A DNA stretch of 9,184 nucleotides from Microcaldota archaeon (GTDB lineage: Archaea; Micrarchaeota; Micrarchaeia; Micrarchaeales; Micrarchaeaceae). The notes beneath the pieces are model-generated. The model was not told the DNA's origin, did not search any database, and worked only from the letters and a program-made list of their open reading frames with translations. How positions within the stretch are numbered: position 1 is the first letter of the stretch; each line of letters begins with the position of its first letter. The DNA is taken from positions 1 through 9,184 of the forward strand of contig DUIS01000071.1 in assembly GCA_013330215.1 (NCBI GenBank), read 5' to 3'. Both the position numbers and the translations under genes were made by a program. This document shows, piece after piece, positions 1 through 6,044 of the stretch.

Positions 1-53
1 ATGAGCTGTCGTATGCCACGATTACACCATGATAATAAGCTTACCAAGCAAAG

Positions 54-62
54 GTATTAAAG
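54..62 (+). promoter_or_regulatory. possible TATA box for the Sec61-beta gene
   Basis: GTATTAAAG lies about 30 bases before the ATG at 91, the distance expected for an archaeal TATA box with a very short leader. A GTGAT at 82-86, close before the start, could pair with the 16S 3' end. The match is modest and no transcript evidence is visible. Confidence 0.3.
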
Positions 63-90
63 TCTAATCCGAATAATAATAGTGATACTA

Positions 91-243
91 ATGCCTGGAT
101 TATACACCCCGCAAAGTTCTGCAGGAGTCACAAGCTTCTATGACGCCCCATCAAAGGGGCCTAAGCTTGACCCCAGGATAATAATTGCGGCAGTCGTGGC
201 GTTCACGGTCGTAATACTTGTTGTGGACCACTTCATCCTGTAA
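91..243 (+). CDS. preprotein translocase subunit Sec61-beta (archaeal SecG type)
   Basis: A 50-residue protein, too short for routine ORF lists. The N-terminal half is polar, with QSSAGVTSFYD at residues 8-18 and GPKLDPR at 23-29. One hydrophobic tail-anchor helix follows at about 30-50. This order (S/T-rich start, SAG, an aromatic-acidic patch, K-[IL]-DP, then a single C-terminal TM) is the hallmark of archaeal Sec61-beta, the small non-essential subunit beside SecY and SecE in the protein-conducting channel. The length matches the family, usually 50-60 residues. The ATG at 91 gives the complete conserved N-terminus. It converges on the regulator gene at 264-1181 with only 20 bases between the two stops, so their transcript ends probably overlap. 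Recognised by pattern, not by search. Confidence 0.87.
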   Translation: MPGLYTPQSSAGVTSFYDAPSKGPKLDPRIIIAAVVAFTVVILVVDHFIL

Positions 244-263
244 GGCAAGGCTCTGGAAAAGAA

Positions 264-1181
264 TCAGGCAACCCTGAAGACATCCTTCCTTACCTCTGTG
301 ACATCCCCGCTCTCTGATAGCACGTAGAGTATGGTTCTCACGCCGTCCTCGTCTACCCCTGTCTCGCTCGCTATGTCTGGTATGCTCATGCTCTTCTGGT
401 CTATAAGCTTGAGTATCTTCGAGGCATTCTTGTTTATGTAGCCCCTGAGGCCTATGTAGAACTTCTTGTTGAACGCGCGCGTACCCAGGATGAGCCCGTG
501 CCTTATGCTGTCCTCAAGCGCCCCCGATACCATTGCCGCGTCGGCCTCGTTCGAAAGCACAAGATAGCCCTTCGACTCAAGCAAGTCGGTGTATCCCTCG
601 CTGTCGTTGAGCTTCTGCTCCCATGCCTTTGGCGCGCCCGTCGCGCTCTGGGGTTTCAGCGGCATCCTTGCCTTTACGTTTGCCTGCGCAGGCCCTGTGG
701 GCTCTGCCATCTTCCCCTTTCTGTAGAGGAAGTTGTCATATATCTCCTTCCCTATGCCGTACTTCATCTCCTTCTCCCCTTCCTTCTTGAAGGGATTCAC
801 TATCTTCCTCTTTATCAGCGACTGGAGTATCTCCTTCTCGCTTGAGTTGAGCACAGAATTCACCTTCGATGCGGTCCTGTCGTTGTACCTCATGGTGTCA
901 AGCTTCTTGAGCACAGCAAGCTCAGCCTGGTTCACCGATTGCGGGCCCCTGCTGAACTGCGCCTTGAACGCCAACCCGGCCTTTCCGGCCGCCTGGCCCT
1001 GTGCCTGCCCTTCCTGCCCGGCAAGAAGCCTAACTATGTCCTTCTTTTTCGCGAGTATGTAGGTGTTGTTCACGTATTCGAAGAAATCAAGGTCGTCACC
1101 TTCCTTGATGCCTAGCGCGCTCACCACATCGTTCGGTATAGCCAAAATCAGCTTGTTGTTTGATTTGTAGACCTTTGCCAT
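264..1181 (-). CDS. AbrB/SpoVT-type DNA-binding protein with C-terminal winged helix (putative regulator)
   Basis: A 305-residue protein from the ATG at 1181. An in-frame non-ATG start at 1208 is possible, but it would lie upstream of the transcription start predicted from the TATA box at 1215-1225, and GGTGGTGGG sits directly before the ATG. Residues 1-47 form a swapped-hairpin AbrB domain, shown by SNNKLILAIPNDVVSALGI and then a GDDLDF turn. A Q/G/A-rich linker follows (about 55-75). A helical region with winged-helix character spans about 85-155, and a Pro/Ala-rich linker about 160-198. A conserved-looking C-terminal domain ends in a winged helix-turn-helix (about 262-305, IPDIASETGVDEDGVRTILY). 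Known AbrB-fold proteins are dimeric DNA-binding regulators or antitoxins. No toxin gene is adjacent, so a stand-alone transcription factor is the better inference. Targets are unknown. Confidence 0.8.
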   Translation of the reverse strand: MAKVYKSNNKLILAIPNDVVSALGIKEGDDLDFFEYVNNTYILAKKKDIVRLLAGQEGQAQGQAAGKAGLAFKAQFSRGPQSVNQAELAVLKKLDTMRYNDRTASKVNSVLNSSEKEILQSLIKRKIVNPFKKEGEKEMKYGIGKEIYDNFLYRKGKMAEPTGPAQANVKARMPLKPQSATGAPKAWEQKLNDSEGYTDLLESKGYLVLSNEADAAMVSGALEDSIRHGLILGTRAFNKKFYIGLRGYINKNASKILKLIDQKSMSIPDIASETGVDEDGVRTILYVLSESGDVTEVRKDVFRVA

Positions 1182-1214
1182 CCCACCACCATAATAAATA
1201 ATAAGCAATCCGAC

Positions 1215-1225
1215 TATATTATTTA
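1215..1225 (-). promoter_or_regulatory. TATA box for the AbrB-type regulator gene
   Basis: On the minus strand this reads TAAATAATATA. A transcription start about 25 bases downstream would fall near 1193, leaving a leader of about 12 bases that contains the GGTGGTGGG before the ATG at 1181. The spacing is right for an archaeal promoter and supports 1181 as the start. Confidence 0.5.
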
Positions 1226-1236
1226 GGGATAGAAAG

Positions 1237-1244
1237 CTTAAAAG
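1237..1244 (+). promoter_or_regulatory. TATA box for the 1276 gene and argS cluster
   Basis: CTTAAAAG, inside GAAAGCTTAAAAGCC, lies about 25 bases before a predicted transcription start near 1262-1267. The ribosome binding site and ATG follow at once. It is the only strong TATA-like element ahead of the rightward cluster, so argS and the acetyltransferase may depend on it. The near-palindrome could also be read as TTTTAAG on the other strand. Confidence 0.45.
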
Positions 1245-1266
1245 CCTAACTTAAACATAACATATG

Positions 1267-1272
1267 GGTGAT
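1267..1272 (+). promoter_or_regulatory. strong ribosome binding site GGTGAT before 1276
   Basis: GGTGAT, complementary to the archaeal 16S 3' end, lies three bases before the ATG at 1276 and fixes that start. Confidence 0.7.
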
Positions 1273-1275
1273 TAA

Positions 1276-1884
1276 ATGGCAACGCTTGACGTTAAACAGG
1301 TATCAACATCGGAATCCCCACGGATGGTGGGCAGATTCGACATAGCGCGCGGCTCTGCGAGAGTCGGGGACATTGTTGCAATTCCCGATAAAGACGATAT
1401 CGCCTACGATTTAGCAAGAATAAGCGAACGCCATTTCTCCGAGAAGGATAAGTCTATGCCGCTGCATTACAGTATAACTATGCTCACCGGCGACGAGAAG
1501 GGAAGAGTGCGTTCCCTTACCGGCAATGTGCTGGCTTCAGTTTCCCGCAACCCAAGAAAGGCGCTAGACGGGGACGGAGCGGCAGGGACGATACTGACCA
1601 GCAAGACCGATCTGGAATTTGAGGTCAGAGACGGGCATCTCGGGATGCATAACGGGCGGTTGGCGATAATACGCCTGAAAGAGGAGGGTGAAAACGCATA
1701 CGCGCTTGTCGAGATATTGAGCGTTAAGGCCGAATCCAGCGAGGGCAAATTTACGGGCGCCGAATTCAGGGTAAACCTGCTTGCTGCGACGCCGACAGAA
1801 AAGCCCCTTCTGCACTTTCCTTCCGTGAACATAGATGACTTTGTCGACAACGCCAAATACGGCATGCTGGGCGGTACCGACTAA
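1276..1884 (+). CDS. conserved-looking hypothetical protein, 202 aa
   Basis: I do not recognise the family. The protein is soluble, with no signal peptide or TM segment and no cysteine. Residues 15-50 contain short alternating strands (MVGRFDIARGSARVGDIVAIP) with turn-forming GD pairs. A second strand-rich region spans about 110-170 and ends in a polar tail. The many short beta strands suggest a beta barrel or sandwich, but no catalytic motif stands out. A GGTGAT site precedes the ATG and a TATA box lies at 1237-1244. The stop is 16 bases before the argS ATG, so the gene is probably the first of an operon with argS and the acetyltransferase. That context suggests expression alongside translation genes but does not show a function. 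Confidence 0.75.
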   Translation: MATLDVKQVSTSESPRMVGRFDIARGSARVGDIVAIPDKDDIAYDLARISERHFSEKDKSMPLHYSITMLTGDEKGRVRSLTGNVLASVSRNPRKALDGDGAAGTILTSKTDLEFEVRDGHLGMHNGRLAIIRLKEEGENAYALVEILSVKAESSEGKFTGAEFRVNLLAATPTEKPLLHFPSVNIDDFVDNAKYGMLGGTD

Positions 1885-1900
1885 TCTTAAAGGTCAGAGA

Positions 1901-3778
1901 ATGCCTCAAAGTGCGCCTGTTTTTGAACTTAAATCAGGAATATCCGATTCGATAACCGCTGCGCTTCATGCTCTTGGGTACGGCGCGAAAGAGCTTTCCG
2001 GCACAATAGACTTCTCAAAGGAGTTCGGAGACATCTCATGCTCGGTCTCATTCTCGCTTGCAAGGGAGCTGAAGAAAAGCCCCAACGCGATTGCGAACGA
2101 GATAAAGGCAAGGATAAAGATGCCGCGCCATGTCGAAAGCATAACAGTCGAGAACGGATTCATAAACTTCCACCTCTCCAGGAAGGAGTTCAGCCAGAGC
2201 GTCATAGTGCATGCATCAAATCCTGACAGCCTGAAGGTGTTGTCGGATTCGGGCAAGGGCGTGAACGTGATAATCGAGTACCCGAGCGCCAATCCGATAC
2301 ATCCGCTCCACGTCGGCCATCTTAGGAATGCGCTTCTTGGCGATTCCCTCTCAAGGACCTACAGGGCATGCGGCTACAAGGTGGAGCGCGAAGACTACAT
2401 AGATGATTTCGGCCTGCAGATGGTCCAGGCGATGTGGGGGCACCTGCACCTCGAGGCCCCAAGCGACAAGAAGTTCGACCACAGGATAGGGAAGCTTTAC
2501 GTTGAGACTAACAAGCGCATGGAAAACGCCGACATGAAAAAGGAGCTCTCTGACCTTACGCAGCTCATAGAGCAGGACGGCACCTATGAGTCTACGCTCA
2601 CAAGGGAGGTTTCCGAGGCATGCGTGCGTGCGCAGTACGAGACTCTTTTCAATTACGGGATATACCACGACGTGCTTGTCTGGGAGAGCGACATAGTCAA
2701 GGACAGGCTGCTGGAGAAGGCGATGCACATCCTGTCCAACACGGGGCTTATCGAGAAGGTAGCAGATGGCGAATACAAGGGCTGCGTAGTGATGGACCTT
2801 GAGAAGATAAAGGATCTTCCAAAGGAGTTCCGGGGGCTCAAGGAGAACATAAAGGTGCTCGTGAGGAGCGACGGCACGCCCACCTACGTGGCGAAGGACA
2901 TAGCCTTCCACATGTGGAAGTTCGGCATGCTCGAGAACGATTTCAAGTACACGAAGTTCATGGACCGCCAGAGGGACGGCACGCCGCTTTACAGCACCGC
3001 CCAGACCGGCGAGAGGGTGGAGTTCGGCAACATGAAGCGCGCAATCAACATAATAGATGTCAGGCAGAGCCATCCGCAGGAGCTGCTCAAGATCGCCTTC
3101 AGGGGCATGGGCAAGAAAGAGATAGCGGACAACATAATACATTTTGCCTACGGCAAGGTAGACCTCGAGGAGGGGGCGCTCGCCGGAAGGAAGGGCACAT
3201 GGATAGGCAACACTGCGGACGAACTTCTCGAGGAGGCCATCACAAAGGCAAGTACGCTCATAGGATCAAAGCTGGAGCACAGCAAGGAGGACGAGGAGAG
3301 GATAGCAAGGAATGTGGCGCTCGCAGCCATAAAGTTCGAGTTCCTCAAGTACGCACCTGAGAAATCAATGACCTTCTCATGGAAAGTTGCGCTCAGCTTC
3401 GATGGCAATTCCGGGGCGTATGCGCAGTACATGCACGCAAGGGCCTCGCGCATACTTGACGACGCGCCAACAGAGCTTCTTTCACGGAGCCCCAAGGAGA
3501 CCCCGGAGATATCCGACAGCGAATTCGGGCTTGTAAAGACCATCTCCAGGGCGAACGAGGTAGCCGAGAAGGCTGCGCAGGAACTGAGGCCAAACGTGAT
3601 CACTGAATACATAAACGATCTTTCGTATGCGTTCTCAAGATTCTACGACCAGTGCTCGATACTCAAGGCGGATTCCGAAGAGGAAAAGGCGTTCAGGCTT
3701 GCGCTTACGCTCTCCTTCAGGAATACAATTAAAACGATGCTCATGCTTATAGGTATAGATGCACTCGAGAGGATGTGA
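1901..3778 (+). CDS. argS: arginyl-tRNA synthetase (ArgRS), class Ia
   Basis: Charges tRNA-Arg with arginine using ATP, in the cytoplasm. The protein has 625 residues, a normal length. Residues 1-115 form the ArgRS N-terminal domain that contacts the tRNA D-loop. The class I signature HVGH is at 137-140 in PIHPLHVGHLRNALLGD, followed by YIDDFGLQ (167-173). The segment RSDGTPTYVAKDIAFH is at 322-337. The place of the KMSK loop is taken by LAGRKG (427-432), so the usual K-M-S are replaced. ArgRS enzymes often lack a canonical KMSK. The DALR anticodon-binding domain starts at GAYAQYMHARASRIL (505-519) and ends with IDALERM at the C-terminus. The frame is open further upstream to 1835, but the ATG at 1901 follows AGGTCAGAG and begins the conserved domain. 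It lies 16 bases after the preceding gene, and the next gene starts right after its TGA. Confidence 0.97.
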   Translation: MPQSAPVFELKSGISDSITAALHALGYGAKELSGTIDFSKEFGDISCSVSFSLARELKKSPNAIANEIKARIKMPRHVESITVENGFINFHLSRKEFSQSVIVHASNPDSLKVLSDSGKGVNVIIEYPSANPIHPLHVGHLRNALLGDSLSRTYRACGYKVEREDYIDDFGLQMVQAMWGHLHLEAPSDKKFDHRIGKLYVETNKRMENADMKKELSDLTQLIEQDGTYESTLTREVSEACVRAQYETLFNYGIYHDVLVWESDIVKDRLLEKAMHILSNTGLIEKVADGEYKGCVVMDLEKIKDLPKEFRGLKENIKVLVRSDGTPTYVAKDIAFHMWKFGMLENDFKYTKFMDRQRDGTPLYSTAQTGERVEFGNMKRAINIIDVRQSHPQELLKIAFRGMGKKEIADNIIHFAYGKVDLEEGALAGRKGTWIGNTADELLEEAITKASTLIGSKLEHSKEDEERIARNVALAAIKFEFLKYAPEKSMTFSWKVALSFDGNSGAYAQYMHARASRILDDAPTELLSRSPKETPEISDSEFGLVKTISRANEVAEKAAQELRPNVITEYINDLSYAFSRFYDQCSILKADSEEEKAFRLALTLSFRNTIKTMLMLIGIDALERM

Positions 3779-4204
3779 ATGGCAATAAAAATATCATGGG
3801 CTGATGTTAGGGACGCGAAGGAATTGGCAACGCTTGACAAAGCCGCACACGAGGAAGACAGGTTCTGGAAGGTGCAGTCAAAGTCAAAATTCGAGGACCT
3901 AATCAGGAAATCGAAGTTCCTGACGCTGGTAGCAAGGAAGGACGGCGATGCAATAGCCTACCTGCAGTCCGACACAAGGAACACCAGGACCCACCTCTGG
4001 GTCGAGAACGTATTCGTGCGCGAGGAGTTCAGGAGGCAGAGGATAGCGAAGTCGCTCATGGAGAAGTTCATAGGCCATTGGCGCGGGAAGGTGGACTACA
4101 TAGTGCTGCTCACCCCTGACGAGAAAATAGACATATTCAAAAGGCTGGGCTTCGAGAAGAAGATGAGCTACATGGTGCACAGGCACAGCAAGAGGCAAAG
4201 ATAA
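3779..4204 (+). CDS. GNAT-family N-acetyltransferase
   Basis: A 141-residue single-domain protein of the acetyl-CoA-dependent GNAT fold. Motif A is seen as strand VENVFV (75-80), then REEFRRQRIAKSLMEKF (81-97), where the phosphate-binding R/Q-x-x-G-x-A loop reads RRQRIA with Arg replacing the usual Gly. Motif B is seen as YIVLLTP (107-113) followed by IFKRLGFEKKMSYMV (119-133), the typical 'large helix then lGF then strand' ending. The family acetylates amines on small molecules, antibiotics, protein N-termini or ribosomal proteins; the substrate cannot be read here. The ATG directly follows the argS stop (TGAATG), indicating translational coupling. The basic C-terminal tail HRHSKRQR might bind nucleic acid. 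That, with the argS linkage, makes a translation-related substrate plausible but unproven. Confidence 0.83.
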   Translation: MAIKISWADVRDAKELATLDKAAHEEDRFWKVQSKSKFEDLIRKSKFLTLVARKDGDAIAYLQSDTRNTRTHLWVENVFVREEFRRQRIAKSLMEKFIGHWRGKVDYIVLLTPDEKIDIFKRLGFEKKMSYMVHRHSKRQR

Positions 4205-4208
4205 AAGC

Positions 4209-4216
4209 TATTAATA
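4209..4216 (+). promoter_or_regulatory. TATA box for tRNA-Arg
   Basis: TATTAATA is centred about 36 bases before the first base of the tRNA, allowing a leader of about 10 bases that RNase P would remove. It is the best TATA-like element in the 43-base gap after the acetyltransferase stop. Confidence 0.45.
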
Positions 4217-4247
4217 CTTAGCGAGGCTAATATCCTAGGATATTTAG

Positions 4248-4359
4248 GGGCCCGTAGCTCAGCTTGGATAGAGCGGCATCCTCCTAAGGTGAAGGTCGCG
4301 GGTTCAAAATAACCTTTTGGAACGCTTGACAAAAAGTTATGAAAATCCCGCCGGGCCCG
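4248..4359 (+). tRNA. tRNA-Arg (anticodon CCT), interrupted in the T-loop by an intron
   Basis: The acceptor GGGCCCG (4248-4254) pairs with CGGGCCC (4352-4358), with discriminator G at 4359 and no encoded CCA. The D-arm is GCTC/GAGC with a 10-base loop containing GG. The anticodon stem GCATC/GGTGA has one G-A mismatch at its top pair. The loop CTCCTAA has CCT at 4283-4285, which reads AGG. The T-stem is GCGGG (4298-4302) with CCCGC (4347-4351). Between the T-stem halves there are 44 bases instead of 7. Removing 37 leaves a normal TTCAAAT-like loop, giving a 75-nt mature tRNA. The anticodon loop itself is uninterrupted. ArgRS lies just upstream, and the same genes use AGG heavily for arginine. 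Confidence 0.9.
4309..4345 (+). other. noncanonical tRNA intron in the T-loop (about position 59/60), 37 nt
   Basis: The insert folds on its own. ATAAC (4309-4313) pairs with GTTAT (4336-4340). After one C-A mismatch, TTTTG (4315-4319) pairs with CAAAA (4330-4334), closing a loop of about 10 bases. Toward the exons, TTC (4303-4305) pairs with GAA (4341-4343). This leaves a 3-base bulge AAA on the 5' side (4306-4308) and AAT on the 3' side (4344-4346) before the T-stem. That is a bulge-helix-bulge arrangement, the substrate of archaeal splicing endonuclease, but with a 3-bp rather than the standard 4-bp central helix. The exact ends are uncertain by one or two bases because both junctions lie in A runs. 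Confidence 0.8.
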
Positions 4360-4372
4360 TAAAGGTGTATCG

Positions 4373-5428
4373 ATGGCTGACAACAAGAGAGGAAAGTCAA
4401 AAATGGGGAAGGAGCCTGTCTTCATAGTCAGGCCAGTGCACAGGAACTTCGGCCTGGACTACCTGCACATAACGCTTCTGGTGCTGGTAGTCATACTGGT
4501 GGCTCTTGCATTCGCGCTGAGCACATTCAAGTCTGCAAGGGTGGTCACATCCTGCGGCAGCGGGAACAGCTCCATATGCAACGCAACGAACGCCACCCAT
4601 ACGAGCGCCCAGGCGCTTGCTGCAGCCGAGACTGCCCTTACATCGTTTTCGAACATAAACACCTCGCTCTCGCTACTGCCATACTATTCGCTTGTCAACC
4701 AGTCGAAGGTAAGCTATCTTTCAAACCAGAAGGAATGGCTTGTGACCATACCATACATGAACCCGCTCGCAAACGACGTAGTGTCTAACCTGTCGCTTGT
4801 ATTGTACGATTCAAACCTTAGCCCTGCCGCATCCTACCTGCAGAGCATAACCCCCACGACCGCCACGAACAACAGCGTAGTGGGCCTTGGCACCGTGAAG
4901 CTGGCCGGAGAGGCATCATGCAAGACATCATCCAATAAAATACCTATATACATAGTCACCGACCCATACGCGCCTGGAATGCTGTACACCCTGCATGCCG
5001 CGGTCAGCACGAACAGGAAGTACAGCGGAAGTGTAAACACAAGCTACTACCTCATATTCAGCGGCTACTCGCAGAATTTCTACAACGGCTACGGGGTGGC
5101 AGACACCCAGCAGATGGGAAGGTACATCTCCTGCGCCTCGCACCAGAAAAACTTCCCCCAATTCGTGTCCAACCTCAGCATAGCCTATACAGGCGCGCCG
5201 CTCTCGAACCTCACCCTTTACCAGGTGTCGCTCGGCTCCAGCCTCAACATCACCCAGCTCAACGTGTGCATGCAGAATGTAACAACGAGCCTGAACTACC
5301 AGAGCGAGTTCGCCAATCTCTACCATGTAGTCTCAACGCCGGAGATAATAGTGAACTGCAAGTACACCACTCTGCCGCAGACACTCAACTACGCGATAAA
5401 CTATTCGCTAGCGCATCCAAATAGCTGA
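4373..5428 (+). CDS. membrane-anchored extracytoplasmic DsbA/thioredoxin-like protein lacking CxxC
   Basis: A 351-residue protein. A basic cytoplasmic N-terminus (1-28) is followed by one signal-anchor helix (about 31-50), and the rest lies outside. A Ser/Thr/Asn-rich stretch (60-180) precedes a region like DsbA. It has strand IPIYIVTDPYAPGM (190-203), where DsbA-type proteins have DPYCPxC, then GRYISCASHQKNF (249-261) like the 'A-x-x-C-A-x-x-Q-x-x-F' helix. LNITQLNVCM (291-300) and the cis-Pro segment STPEIIVNC (321-329) follow. The CxxC pair is replaced by A200 and M203, so ordinary disulfide exchange through it is ruled out. Six cysteines remain outside the membrane (61, 69, 183, 254, 299, 329). 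I count 14 N-x-S/T sites, suggesting heavy N-glycosylation. GGTG at 4364-4367 is the ribosome binding site. The start is 13 bases after tRNA-Arg. Fold assignment is by motif order only. Confidence 0.75.
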   Translation: MADNKRGKSKMGKEPVFIVRPVHRNFGLDYLHITLLVLVVILVALAFALSTFKSARVVTSCGSGNSSICNATNATHTSAQALAAAETALTSFSNINTSLSLLPYYSLVNQSKVSYLSNQKEWLVTIPYMNPLANDVVSNLSLVLYDSNLSPAASYLQSITPTTATNNSVVGLGTVKLAGEASCKTSSNKIPIYIVTDPYAPGMLYTLHAAVSTNRKYSGSVNTSYYLIFSGYSQNFYNGYGVADTQQMGRYISCASHQKNFPQFVSNLSIAYTGAPLSNLTLYQVSLGSSLNITQLNVCMQNVTTSLNYQSEFANLYHVVSTPEIIVNCKYTTLPQTLNYAINYSLAHPNS

Positions 5429-5476
5429 TTGGTTAAGCGAGGCAATGGAAAACAGGAAGGCAAACAGGAGATGACT

Positions 5477-5884
5477 CTACCGGGTGCCCTTTTCTGCGGC
5501 AATCCCGGATTCTATCTCTCTCAAGGTTGAATCTAGATCTTTCCTCAATGGCGAGAACTCCGCCCTGCATTTCCTTCCTGCCTTTGTGTTTTCAGGAGGG
5601 CATCTTTCCATCCCATTCTCTATCAGCTTTTTCGCATCGGAGACCTCTATCTGTGCATCTGAGTACTCCCTGTTTGCTGCCATAATCTGCGCACTTCTTA
5701 TGCATCCTGATGCGCCGCCCCTCATAAGGTCGATCGCATCCCCATGGCTCTCATACAGGATTTCCGCCTGGCGCTCAACTGGCGAGAGCTTCTGGAGCCT
5801 ATAGAAACCGACCCCAACAGGGCCGACCAGAAATGCAGCTCCTAATGTTGCCACCAATAAACGTTCCTTTGCCCTTTCTCTCAT
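5477..5884 (-). CDS. small membrane-anchored helical protein, hypothetical, 135 aa
   Basis: I do not recognise the family. A basic N-terminus (MRERAKER) is followed by one hydrophobic segment at about 9-28 rich in Gly, Ala and Val, which is a signal anchor or uncleaved signal. The rest is charged and helical, with heptad-like spacing (about 36-60, 65-95, 108-130), and would lie outside the membrane. Three cysteines (61, 95, 106) could form a disulfide. GTGAT (5888-5892) sits before the ATG and a good TATA box lies at 5911-5923, which supports a real gene. It converges on the DsbA-like gene with 48 bases between stops, so the two are separate units despite both being envelope proteins. Confidence 0.68.
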   Translation of the reverse strand: MRERAKERLLVATLGAAFLVGPVGVGFYRLQKLSPVERQAEILYESHGDAIDLMRGGASGCIRSAQIMAANREYSDAQIEVSDAKKLIENGMERCPPENTKAGRKCRAEFSPLRKDLDSTLREIESGIAAEKGTR

Positions 5885-5910
5885 AATATCACAGATCTAT
5901 TGTGAATTTC

Positions 5911-5923
5911 ATAATATATAAGT
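5911..5923 (-). promoter_or_regulatory. TATA box for the 5884 gene
   Basis: On the minus strand this reads ACTTATATATTAT. A start about 25 bases downstream would give a leader of 8-10 bases containing GTGAT before the ATG at 5884. Confidence 0.55.
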
Positions 5924-5978
5924 ATTTCTACGGCATGACTCCTCGTAGGCCGCGATTAGGCGCAACGGTCGTGGAGAT

Positions 5979-5990
5979 AAATATTTAAAC
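5979..5990 (+). promoter_or_regulatory. TATA box for the 6045 gene
   Basis: AAATATTTAAAC is close to the archaeal TATA consensus and predicts transcription from about 6010, in the 160-base gap between two divergent genes. The stretch between it and the other promoter (about 5930-5975) is more G+C rich and shows nothing I can name. Confidence 0.55.
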
Positions 5991-6044
5991 CTAGTCTTAG
6001 TATAGTTCTAGTTCTGGTGCGCATACGACTACACGCCAACCTAC

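Noticed and set aside
1..60. Short open frames at the left edge: a 19-codon ATG frame ending at 60 and another frame ending in TGA at 30-32.
   Set aside because: Either could be the tail of an upstream gene, but there is too little sequence to recognise a protein or choose a frame.
264..1181. Reading the AbrB-domain gene as the antitoxin of a toxin-antitoxin pair.
   Set aside because: The neighbours are Sec61-beta and an unrelated 202-residue protein; neither resembles a known toxin, and the protein is far longer than AbrB-type antitoxins.
2351..3142. Long open frame on the minus strand inside argS (263 codons).
   Set aside because: It lies fully opposite argS, has a composition typical of an antisense shadow, no ribosome binding site and no recognisable domain.
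4321..4333. Exact 13-base match AACGCTTGACAAA between the tRNA intron and the acetyltransferase gene (3829-3841); its first 10 bases also occur at 1281-1290.
   Set aside because: About one 13-mer repeat is expected by chance in a window this size, and no flanking similarity or inverted arrangement supports a mobile or regulatory repeat.
5444..5473. Nine-codon frame after the DsbA-like gene.
   Set aside because: Too short to support as a gene and lies in the gap between two convergent stops.
5941..5978. G+C-rich stretch between divergent promoters considered as a small RNA or split tRNA half.
   Set aside because: No box C/D motifs, no tRNA arm consensus and no convincing stem could be found.
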